Assembly (NCBI GenBank): GCA_900762125.1
Contig: CAAFFL010000108.1
Location: 1 to 5,152, forward strand
Source: an uncultured Prevotella sp.
GTDB lineage: Bacteria; Bacteroidota; Bacteroidia; Bacteroidales; Bacteroidaceae
Length of the DNA stretch: 5,152 nucleotides
Direction of reading: 5' to 3'
The notes beneath the pieces are model-generated. The model saw only the letters and a list, made by a program, of their open reading frames with translations. It was not told where the DNA came from and did not search any database. Positions within the stretch are counted from its first letter, which is position 1, and each line of letters starts with the position of its first letter. A program made the translations under genes and the position numbers. Positions 1 to 5,152 of the stretch are shown here, in pieces.

Positions 1-703
1 ACGGCCGATAGCCGCCGCCCCATGGCCAAATGCTGTTGGCTTGCTCGGCACGCCCTTGGTTGAAGGGGTGCTTCGAGAGCAGCTCCTGGCTCTTGAGGAT
101 GAGGTCGTTGAGTAGGTCGGCAGTCTCCTGCGCGGTCATGCGGTCGCCATCCTTGCGGTCCGCCCAGCCTTCCTCGGGCTTCACCAGCAGTGGGCGCCAA
201 GGCTCATTGGGATGATCGTGGGGTGGGGTGCACTCCACATGCTTGTTGCCGCCGCGGATGATGAGCAAGTGGCGATACTGGATACCCGTCATGAACTTGA
301 TGCGGTCGTTGCCGAGCTCCTTGTCGAGGTATTTGATGAGCATGTCGCCCTCCTCGGTGGTCAGATGCCCACCGTGGTGGTTCTTGATCTTGCCGTCCTC
401 CAGTTCGATGATGTTGCAGCGCAGGGCAAAGTCGTCGGGGCGCATCTCGTAGCCAATAGAGGCGGCCTCCAAAGGTCCGCGACCTTCATAGACCTTGTTC
501 TGATCGTAGCCGAGGATGGTGCTGTTGGCCACCTCTGAGCCCGGGAGGAACCCTTCCGGAATGGTCATCAGTCGGCCGGTCTGACCTTTGCGGGCCAGCA
601 TGTCCATATAGGGTGTATCGGCATATTGCAGCAGTGTCTTGCCGCCGAGCCGCTCTACAGGGTGGTCGGCCATACCGTCGCCTAATATTATAATGTGCTT
701 CAT
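1..703 (-). CDS. Archaeal-type cofactor-independent phosphoglycerate mutase-like protein, probable homoserine kinase (3' end beyond the window)
   Basis: I translated this by hand from the ATG at 703; 234 codons stay open to the left edge, about 60% of a family that is usually near 400 residues. It belongs to the alkaline-phosphatase-like metalloenzyme superfamily. Visible signatures are the metal-binding N-terminus IIILGDGMAD (residues 4-13, Asp9), the putative nucleophile serine in PGSEVANSTILGY (Ser56), GRGPLEAASIGYEM (74-87), the His-rich HHGGHL (109-114), PPHDHP (160-165) and the WPWGGG motif (226-231). The family contains both true ApgM (3-phosphoglycerate to 2-phosphoglycerate) and the group modelled as 'proposed homoserine kinase' (TIGR02535). 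The position 67 bases downstream of thrA favours the second role: ATP-dependent phosphorylation of homoserine ahead of threonine synthase. It is cytoplasmic. The start is supported by an AAGGA seven bases upstream. The family is certain; the substrate is inferred from context. Confidence 0.93.
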   Translation of the reverse strand, partial: MKHIIILGDGMADHPVERLGGKTLLQYADTPYMDMLARKGQTGRLMTIPEGFLPGSEVANSTILGYDQNKVYEGRGPLEAASIGYEMRPDDFALRCNIIELEDGKIKNHHGGHLTTEEGDMLIKYLDKELGNDRIKFMTGIQYRHLLIIRGGNKHVECTPPHDHPNEPWRPLLVKPEEGWADRKDGDRMTAQETADLLNDLILKSQELLSKHPFNQGRAEQANSIWPWGGGYRP

Positions 704-710
704 AATGAAT

Positions 711-715
711 TCCTT
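711..715 (-). promoter_or_regulatory. Shine-Dalgarno-like site of the apgM-like gene
   Basis: On the minus strand AAGGA stands seven bases before the ATG at 703. It fixes the start of the apgM-like gene. It is worth noting because the other two genes in the window have only A/T-rich sequence ahead of their starts, as is common in Bacteroidota. Confidence 0.55.
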
Positions 716-730
716 ACTTCTGACATCTAA

Positions 731-772
731 CAGTTGACAGTTAAACAGTTATCAGTTAACAGTTTAACAGTT
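731..772. repeat. Heptad-like CAGTT short tandem repeat between thrA and the apgM-like gene
   Basis: Six copies of CAGTT (plus strand) start at 731, 738, 746, 753, 760 and 768, so the spacing is 7, 8, 7, 7 and 8 bases. The linkers are one to three bases, nearly all A or T, giving an approximate unit of CAGTTAA. The array fills most of the 67-base spacer, and its last copy overlaps the stop codon of thrA (TTA at 771-773 on the plus strand). It contains a GTTAAC palindrome at 755-760. No long hairpin or T-tract suggests a terminator, so co-transcription of the two genes remains likely. Function unknown: it could be slipped-strand repeat DNA, a protein-binding array or a spacing element. Confidence 0.8.
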
Positions 773-3206
773 AGATATTGGCTATTGACATAATGTTGGC
801 AAACACTCCTGCGGCCGTGACCTCAGCACCAGCGCCATAGCCCTGGATGAGCATGGGGTACTGGCGGTAGCGCTCCGTGGTGAGCAGGACGATGTTGTTG
901 CTGCCTTCCAGACGGTAGAACGGGTGGTTCTGGTCCACCTCGCGGAGTCCAACACTCGTCTTGCCGCCGTCCATCGTCGCCACGAAGCGCCAGCGTTTGC
1001 CTTGCTCCTCGAGCTTCTTGCGGCGGGCCTCAAAGTCGGCATCTAGCTCAGGGAGCTTCTTCCAGAAGTCGTCCACGGTGCCTTGGAAATACTCGTCGGG
1101 TACGAAGAGATGCTTCTCAACAACGGTCTGCTCCACGTGGTAGCCGGCCTCGCGGGTGAGGATGACGAGCTTGCGGACAACATCCGTGCCACTGAGGTCA
1201 ATGCGTGGATCGGGCTCGGAGTAGCCTTGCTCTTTGGCACGACGGACCGTCTCCGAGAATGGCACATCGGCAGAGATCTCGTTGAAGATGAAGTTGAGGG
1301 TGCCACTCAGAACAGCCTCTATCTTAAGGATTTGGTCACCCGAGTTGCGAAGGTCGTTGATGGTTCCGATAATCGGCAGTCCGGCGCCCACATTCGTCTC
1401 AAAGCGGAACTTCACGCCACGGGCCAGCGCAGTCTCTTTCAGTCGCTGATAGTCCTCATAGCGTGAGCTGGCGGCAATCTTGTTGGCAGCTACCACGCTG
1501 ATGTTGTGCTCCAGCAGCACCTGATAGAGGTCGGCAATATCCTTCGATGCGGTGCAATCGACAAACACGGAGTTGAAGATGTTCATCCCCAGGATGCCCT
1601 CTTTCAGCTTCTCGGGGTTGCTGGGCTCCGAGGCATCCAGTTGTTCGCGATAGCTATCCAGGTCTAAGCCGTCGCGTAAGAAGATGGCGTGCTTCGAGGA
1701 GGCTATGCCTACGACGTTCAGCTTCAGGCGTGAGTGCTCCTTGAGCGATTCATATTGTGAGCGGATCTGCTCGATGAGTTTGCCGCCCACGGTGCCTACG
1801 CCACAGATGAAGAGGTTGAGCACCTTATATTCAGAAAGGAAGAACGAGTCGTGAAGCACGTTGAGCGACTTGCGGAGAAACTGCCCGTCGACAACGAACG
1901 AGATGTTCGTCTCCGAGGCGCCCTGCGCACAGGCGATGACGGAGATACCTGAACGTCCGAGTGTGCCAAAGAGCTTTCCGGCAATGCCGGGCGTGTGCTT
2001 CATATTCTCGCCGACGATGGCGATGGTGGCCAAGCCGCTCTCCGCATGCATGGGGAACATTGCTCCGTCGGCAATCTCGTTGGCAAACTCACCATTGAGC
2101 ACCTCGACGGCCGCGTCAGCATCATCGTCTTTGACGCCGATGGAGGTGGAGTTCTCCGAGGAGGCCTGCGAGACGAGGAACACCGAGATGCCGTTGTTGG
2201 CTAAGGCCGTGAAGATGCGGCGGTTCACGCCGATGACGCCCACCATCGACAGTCCGGAGACGGTGATCAGCGTCGTGCCCTTGATCGAGGAGATACCCTT
2301 GATGGGCTTGCGGTCGTTCTCGATCTTGTCCTTGATGATGGTGCCCTTGCCATCGGGGTTGAAGGTGTTCTTCACCTTGATGGGGATATTCTTGATGCAG
2401 ACGGGATAGATCGTTGGCGGGTAGATGACCTTTGCACCGAAGTTGCAGAGCTCCATAGCCTCCACATAGCTCAGCTCGTCGATGGTGTAGGCGCTCTTGA
2501 TGACCCTCGGGTCGGCGGTCATGAAGCCATCGACATCGGTCCAGATCTCCAGCACCTCGGCATTGAGCGCGGCGGCGATGATGGCAGCGGTATAGTCCGA
2601 TCCGCCTCGGCCGAGATTGGTCGTCTCGCCAGTGTCACGATCGGAGGAGATGAAGCCCGGGACGAGGCTGATGCGTGCCAGGTCGCTGAAGGCGTCGGTG
2701 ACCAGCTGGTTCGTCAGGTCACTGTCGAGGACGTTACGGCCGTTGACAGGCTCGGTCTTGATGAACTTTCGGGCATCCATCCACTTTGAGCCTCGGATGA
2801 GTGTTGCGACGATGTTCGACGACAGGCGCTCGCCGTAGGAGACGATGGCATCCTGCGTCTTCTTGCTCAGGTCATGGATGAGGTAGACGCCGAAGTAGAT
2901 GGAGCGCAACTGTTCGAAAAGTGAGTCCACACGGTTGAAGAGATCCTCCCGGTCGAGGGTGTTGGTGATGATGGTGTCGATCATCTTGTGGTGGCGATCC
3001 ACCATCTCCTCGAATGATACCTTCCAGCTGTCGTCACCATGGACGGCCTGCTGCGAGGTGGAAAGAAGTTTGTCGGTGATTCCGCCGAGGGCACTCACGA
3101 CAACGACAATGGGTTGACGACGTGCTTCGTTCTCGACGATGCGTTTCAGACTCAGAATGCTTTTCACGGAACCTACCGATGTTCCGCCAAATTTTAAAAC
3201 TTTCAT
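771..3206 (-). CDS. thrA: Bifunctional aspartokinase / homoserine dehydrogenase
   Basis: Complete protein of 811 residues, the usual length for fused ThrA. It phosphorylates aspartate (first step of the aspartate pathway) and reduces aspartate semialdehyde to homoserine with NAD(P)H; it is cytoplasmic. The order is an aspartokinase domain (about 1-295) with KFGGTS (5-10), GRGGSDYTA (199-207) and TDVDGFMTADPR (223-234); two ACT regulatory domains (about 312-390 and 392-455), which in this family bind threonine for feedback inhibition; the NAD(P)-binding fold of homoserine dehydrogenase with GVGTVGG (469-475) and AANK (573-576); and the catalytic domain with GTLNFI (635-640), GYSEPDPR (661-668) and DLSGTDVVRK, whose Asp675 and Lys679 match the catalytic pair of the family. 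No key motif is missing. The ATG at 3206 starts directly at the conserved MKVLKFGGTS. It is the first gene of a minus-strand unit with the apgM-like gene. Whether it responds to threonine cannot be read from the sequence. Confidence 0.97.
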   Translation of the reverse strand: MKVLKFGGTSVGSVKSILSLKRIVENEARRQPIVVVVSALGGITDKLLSTSQQAVHGDDSWKVSFEEMVDRHHKMIDTIITNTLDREDLFNRVDSLFEQLRSIYFGVYLIHDLSKKTQDAIVSYGERLSSNIVATLIRGSKWMDARKFIKTEPVNGRNVLDSDLTNQLVTDAFSDLARISLVPGFISSDRDTGETTNLGRGGSDYTAAIIAAALNAEVLEIWTDVDGFMTADPRVIKSAYTIDELSYVEAMELCNFGAKVIYPPTIYPVCIKNIPIKVKNTFNPDGKGTIIKDKIENDRKPIKGISSIKGTTLITVSGLSMVGVIGVNRRIFTALANNGISVFLVSQASSENSTSIGVKDDDADAAVEVLNGEFANEIADGAMFPMHAESGLATIAIVGENMKHTPGIAGKLFGTLGRSGISVIACAQGASETNISFVVDGQFLRKSLNVLHDSFFLSEYKVLNLFICGVGTVGGKLIEQIRSQYESLKEHSRLKLNVVGIASSKHAIFLRDGLDLDSYREQLDASEPSNPEKLKEGILGMNIFNSVFVDCTASKDIADLYQVLLEHNISVVAANKIAASSRYEDYQRLKETALARGVKFRFETNVGAGLPIIGTINDLRNSGDQILKIEAVLSGTLNFIFNEISADVPFSETVRRAKEQGYSEPDPRIDLSGTDVVRKLVILTREAGYHVEQTVVEKHLFVPDEYFQGTVDDFWKKLPELDADFEARRKKLEEQGKRWRFVATMDGGKTSVGLREVDQNHPFYRLEGSNNIVLLTTERYRQYPMLIQGYGAGAEVTAAGVFANIMSIANI

Positions 3207-3272
3207 TGCTAGTTATTTTTGTTATTGCTCTGCCACCCCTAAGACAAACAGGGCATTGACAAAACTTGAGTG

Positions 3273-3303
3273 CAAAAATAATGAGTTTTATTGTTATCAC
3301 CAA
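3273..3303 (-). promoter_or_regulatory. Probable Bacteroidota-type promoter of thrA
   Basis: Read on the minus strand, TATTTTTG (3280 to 3273) matches the Bacteroidota -7 consensus TAnnTTTG exactly. A TTG (3303 to 3301) lies 20 bases upstream, as expected for the -33 element of the primary sigma factor in this phylum. Transcription would start near 3266, leaving a leader of about 60 bases before the thrA ATG. I found no threonine- or isoleucine-rich leader peptide and no convincing attenuator in that leader. Confidence 0.6.
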
Positions 3304-3353
3304 GGAAAATGATGATTTTGTAAGAAAAGAGCGGCTTTTTCATGATTTATTGC

Positions 3354-3361
3354 TACTTTTG
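3354..3361 (+). promoter_or_regulatory. Probable Bacteroidota-type -7 box for the FAD dehydrogenase gene
   Basis: TACTTTTG matches TAnnTTTG and lies 21 bases before the ATG at 3383. That implies a very short leader and supports the choice of this ATG over the upstream in-frame TTG at 3266. The -33 element is weak: no TTTG stands at the right distance, only a T-run at 3336-3340 that is too close. The intergenic region 3207-3382 therefore holds two divergent promoters, with the thrA -33 about 50 bases from this box. Confidence 0.45.
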
Positions 3362-3382
3362 TGCATCAATATCAAATTCGTT

Positions 3383-5017
3383 ATGACACAAGAATATCAA
3401 CTTCGGGTGCTGCCACAGATTGCCTATCGTGACACGGCGCTCATCAACTATATCGCCAAGGAGAAGGGCTTCGACGCCAGGACGATCAACCAGGTGCGCA
3501 TCCTCAGGCGGTCGATCGATGCTCGGCAGCGGACGATCTACGTCAACCTCACCGTCCGCGTGTATATCAATGAGGTGCCGCAAGATGATCAATACACCCA
3601 CACGGTGTATCCCGACGTGAGCGGCCGGCCGGAGGTCATCGTCGTCGGCGAGGGTCCTGGCGGACTCTTTGCCTCGCTGCGACTCATCGAGTTGGGCCTT
3701 CGCCCCATCATCCTTGAACGAGGAAAAGATGTGCGTGAGCGAAAGAAGGATATGGCGCTGATTACCAAGACGCAGAAGGCGGACCCAGAGAGCAACTATT
3801 GCTTTGGTGAGGGTGGTGCAGGAGCCTACAGCGATGGCAAGCTATACACCCGCAGCAAGAAACGGGGTAGCATCGAGAAGATCCTGAATGTGTTCTGTCA
3901 GCATGGCGCCTCGACGGCGATCCTGGCGGATGCCCACCCGCACATCGGTACGGATAAGCTGCCGCGGGTCATCGAGAACATGCGGTTGCAGATCCTGAAG
4001 AGTGGGGGCGAGGTGCACTTCCAGACGAAGATGACGCGCCTCATCGTCAGCTCGGGGCAGGCTACGGACCGCGTCGTCGGGGTGGAAGCCGTCAACCTTG
4101 CTACCGGCAAAGAGGAGACCTATCATGGCCCGGTGATCCTTGCTACGGGCCATAGCGCACGGGATGTCTACCGCTATCTCGCTGAGGCAAAGATCGAGAT
4201 TGAAGCCAAAGGCATCGCCGTGGGTGTCCGTCTCGAGCATCCCTCACACCTCATCGATCAGATACAATACCACTCGAAGCAGGGCCGAGGACAATTCCTG
4301 CCGGCAGCGGAATATTCGTTTGTGACGCAGGTCGACGGCCGTGGTGTCTATTCGTTCTGTATGTGCCCCGGCGGCTTCGTCATTCCGGCCGCCACTGGGC
4401 CAGAGCAGATCGTCGTCAACGGTATGTCGCCCAGCAACCGAGGGACAAAATGGAGCAACAGCGGGATGGTGGTGGAGATACATCCGGAAGACGTACTGTC
4501 CTCCTTCCCAAGCCCCTCCGAAGGAGGGAGTGTGGATTACATAAAGAGCTCCCCATTGGGTGATCCGCTGTGCGTGATGCGGTTTCAGGAAGAGCTGGAG
4601 AAGGCATGCTGGCAGCAGGGCAACATGAAGCAGACGGCGCCAGCGCAACGAATGGCCGACTTCGTGAACAACCGACTGAGCTACGACCTGCCGGAGAGCT
4701 CGTACGCGCCGGGACTCATCAGTAGTCCGCTACACTTCTGGCTACCGCCATTCATTGCCCATCGGTTGCAGGAAGGCTTCAAGGCGTTCGGCAAGAAGAG
4801 CCACGGGTTCCTCACCAACGAGGCGGTGCTCATCGCCACGGAGACGCGAACCTCCAGTCCCGTCCGCATCCTCCGCGACCGCGAGACGCTCCAGCACGTG
4901 CGCCTTCAGGGGCTGTTCCCTTGCGGCGAGGGCGCCGGCTATGCGGGTGGCATTGTCTCGGCGGGCGTCGATGGAGAGCGGTGCGCGGAGATGTGCGCGG
5001 AATATATAAAATCCTAA
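3383..5017 (+). CDS. NAD(P)/FAD-dependent oxidoreductase of the uncharacterised FAD-dependent dehydrogenase family, carrying a repeat-derived insert
   Basis: 544 residues, complete. The protein has an N-terminal domain (about 1-78) typical of this family, with RVLPQIA, RTINQVRILRRSIDARQRTIYVNLTVRVYIN and no cofactor motif. A Rossmann FAD-binding segment follows: VIVVGEGPGGLFASLRL (86-102, GxGxxG form) and ILERGKDVRERK (110-121). Then come FGEGGAGAYSDGKLYTR (141-157), a second nucleotide-binding segment ending VILATGHSARD (251-261), QTAPAQRMADF (417-427), SHGFLTNEA (473-481) and the C-terminal FAD-contact block LFPCGEGAGYAGGIVSAGVDGERCAE (511-536). I see no signal peptide or membrane segment, so it is probably cytoplasmic. 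The substrate is unknown for this family. The start at 3383 fits the family N-terminus and the promoter; the in-frame TTG at 3266 would add 39 residues encoded by promoter DNA. Residues about 376-389 (PSPSEGGSVDYIKS) come from a mobile palindromic repeat and look foreign to the family. It is divergent from thrA, with no evident functional link. Confidence 0.9.
   Translation: MTQEYQLRVLPQIAYRDTALINYIAKEKGFDARTINQVRILRRSIDARQRTIYVNLTVRVYINEVPQDDQYTHTVYPDVSGRPEVIVVGEGPGGLFASLRLIELGLRPIILERGKDVRERKKDMALITKTQKADPESNYCFGEGGAGAYSDGKLYTRSKKRGSIEKILNVFCQHGASTAILADAHPHIGTDKLPRVIENMRLQILKSGGEVHFQTKMTRLIVSSGQATDRVVGVEAVNLATGKEETYHGPVILATGHSARDVYRYLAEAKIEIEAKGIAVGVRLEHPSHLIDQIQYHSKQGRGQFLPAAEYSFVTQVDGRGVYSFCMCPGGFVIPAATGPEQIVVNGMSPSNRGTKWSNSGMVVEIHPEDVLSSFPSPSEGGSVDYIKSSPLGDPLCVMRFQEELEKACWQQGNMKQTAPAQRMADFVNNRLSYDLPESSYAPGLISSPLHFWLPPFIAHRLQEGFKAFGKKSHGFLTNEAVLIATETRTSSPVRILRDRETLQHVRLQGLFPCGEGAGYAGGIVSAGVDGERCAEMCAEYIKS
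4508..4550 (+). repeat. Palindromic repeat copy A, inside the FAD dehydrogenase coding sequence
   Basis: This 43-base stretch aligns without gaps to 5018-5060 at a constant offset of 510 bases, with 33 identical positions by hand count. Nine of the ten differences fall in the hairpin or its immediate edge. Parts in order: CCAAGCC edge, hairpin CCCTCC (4514-4519), loop GAA, GGAGGG (4523-4528), then the conserved TGTGGATTAC (4531-4540) and ATAAAGAGC. It is read in frame as PSPSEGGSVDYIKS plus the next Ser, without a stop. The exact edges of the insert are uncertain; the bases after 4550 do not clearly match the other copies. Confidence 0.85.
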
Positions 5018-5060
5018 CCAAGCCTTCCCAAAGGGAAGGATGTGGATTACATAAAGAGCC
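5018..5060 (+). repeat. Palindromic repeat copy B (left inverted repeat of the element)
   Basis: CCAAGCC edge, a perfect 7-base-pair hairpin CCTTCCC (5023-5029), loop AAA, GGGAAGG (5033-5039), then TGTGGATTAC (5041-5050) and ATAAAGAGCC. It has the same orientation as copy A and the same reading frame relative to the FAD dehydrogenase gene, but it lies just past the stop codon. Confidence 0.85.
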
Positions 5061-5083
5061 AACGGGAGCCATAAAGAGCTAAA

Positions 5084-5120
5084 AAGAGCCATTCCTTGGG
5101 AATACCAAAGAATGGCTCTT
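5084..5120. terminator. Strong hairpin in the core of the element, possible intrinsic terminator
   Basis: AAGAGCCATTC (5084-5094) pairs perfectly over 11 bases with GAATGGCTCTT (5110-5120). After one C/A mismatch the stem continues with TTGG/CCAA around the loop GAATA. Read on the minus strand the stem is followed directly by a T-run (the A-run at 5081-5085), so it fits an intrinsic terminator for leftward transcription arriving from beyond the right edge. On the plus strand it is followed only by ATTG, so termination of the FAD dehydrogenase mRNA there would be weaker, although the hairpin could still protect its 3' end. Confidence 0.5.
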
Positions 5121-5152
5121 ATTGTAATCCACATCCCCTCCTTCGGAGGGGC
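5114..5152 (-). repeat. Palindromic repeat copy C (right inverted repeat of the element)
   Basis: On the minus strand this reads as the hairpin CCCCTCC, loop GAA, GGAGGGG (plus-strand arms 5135-5141 and 5145-5151), then TGTGGATTAC (5133 to 5124) and AATAAGAGCC (5123 to 5114). It is the inverted partner of copy B, with a different hairpin sequence that is still perfectly paired over 7 bases. The outer edge is cut by the window end. Confidence 0.85.

Larger units (their letters stand above)
5018..5152. mobile_element. MITE-like element with terminal inverted repeats (right end reaches the window edge)
   Basis: The element begins with the base after the stop codon of the FAD dehydrogenase gene. 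Its two ends (5018-5060 and 5114-5152) are inverted copies of the same palindromic repeat, and by symmetry it should continue about four more bases (TTGG) past the window, for a total near 139 bases. It contains no credible gene. The core has short direct repeats, ATAAAGAGCC (5051-5060), ATAAAGAGCT (5071-5080) and AAAAAGAGCC (5081-5090), and a central hairpin. The architecture is that of a non-autonomous miniature element or a paired REP/BIME-type repeat. I see no target-site duplication, because the right flank is missing. No transposase is in the window. Confidence 0.7.

Noticed and set aside
212..538. 108-codon open frame on the plus strand near the left end
   Set aside because: It is the shadow of the apgM-like gene on the minus strand, whose motifs (PGSEVAN, HHGGHL, PPHDHP) are unmistakable.
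731..772. CRISPR array
   Set aside because: The units are only about seven bases with no spacers of 25-40 bases and no cas genes nearby; it is a short tandem repeat.
1083..1466. Open frame on the plus strand opposite thrA
   Set aside because: It lies wholly antisense to the homoserine dehydrogenase part of thrA, shows no recognisable motif, and is explained by codon bias of the real gene.
1861..2409. 182-codon open frame on the plus strand opposite thrA
   Set aside because: It is antisense to the ACT and kinase/ACT linker region of thrA, and its composition mirrors the conserved gene; no promoter or family signature supports it.
3207..3272. Threonine attenuator with leader peptide ahead of thrA
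   Set aside because: The only short frame in the leader (MPCLS) has no threonine or isoleucine codons, and the possible CCCT/AGGG pairing is only four base pairs with no T-run.
3266..3382. Longer form of the flavoprotein starting at an in-frame TTG, adding 39 residues
   Set aside because: The added residues are encoded by AT-rich promoter DNA that includes both predicted -7 boxes. The family N-terminus (MTQEYQLRVLPQIA) begins at the ATG at 3383.
5003..5014. The C-terminal EYIKS of the flavoprotein as a further relic of the repeat (which encodes DYIKS)
   Set aside because: The nucleotide match is patchy and limited to AT-rich codons, and no hairpin or TGTGG precedes it. Chance is the simpler explanation, though it is worth a glance in an alignment.
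4742..5134. 130-codon minus-strand open frame overlapping the end of the flavoprotein gene and the element
   Set aside because: Most of it is antisense to the conserved C-terminal FAD block. Its start lies inside the repeat element, and there is no independent support.

Overview
The window looks like a chromosomal segment from the Bacteroidota, most likely order Bacteroidales (a Prevotella-like genome is plausible, but I cannot fix the genus). The evidence is the gene order of a fused aspartokinase/homoserine dehydrogenase followed by an archaeal-type phosphoglycerate-mutase-like gene, two exact matches to the Bacteroidota -7 promoter box TAnnTTTG, start sites mostly without Shine-Dalgarno sequences, and fairly GC-rich genes separated by AT-rich spacers.

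Layout: positions 1-703 (minus) hold the 5' part of an apgM-like gene that runs off the left edge. Positions 704-770 are a short spacer filled by a heptad-like CAGTT repeat. Positions 771-3206 (minus) hold a complete thrA. Positions 3207-3382 are an AT-rich divergent promoter region. Positions 3383-5017 (plus) hold a complete FAD-dependent dehydrogenase of unassigned substrate. Positions 5018-5152 are a MITE-like inverted-repeat element that reaches the right edge. I see no tRNA, rRNA or CRISPR array.

The minus-strand pair is a threonine/methionine/lysine pathway unit. ThrA catalyses the first and third steps from aspartate to homoserine. The apgM-like protein belongs to a group proposed to supply the homoserine kinase step in organisms that lack classical ThrB. 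Threonine synthase would be the expected next gene, outside the window. The divergent flavoprotein has no evident link to this pathway.

The most interesting observation is a palindromic repeat family present three times. One copy (4508-4550) lies inside the flavoprotein gene and is translated as about 14 extra residues. Two more copies, in opposite orientation to each other, form the ends of the element directly after that gene's stop codon. The hairpin of the repeat differs among copies by paired, compensatory changes, and the translated frame is open in all three copies. This resembles the logic of the Rickettsia palindromic elements, which insert in frame in protein genes; I infer an analogous coding mobile repeat here.
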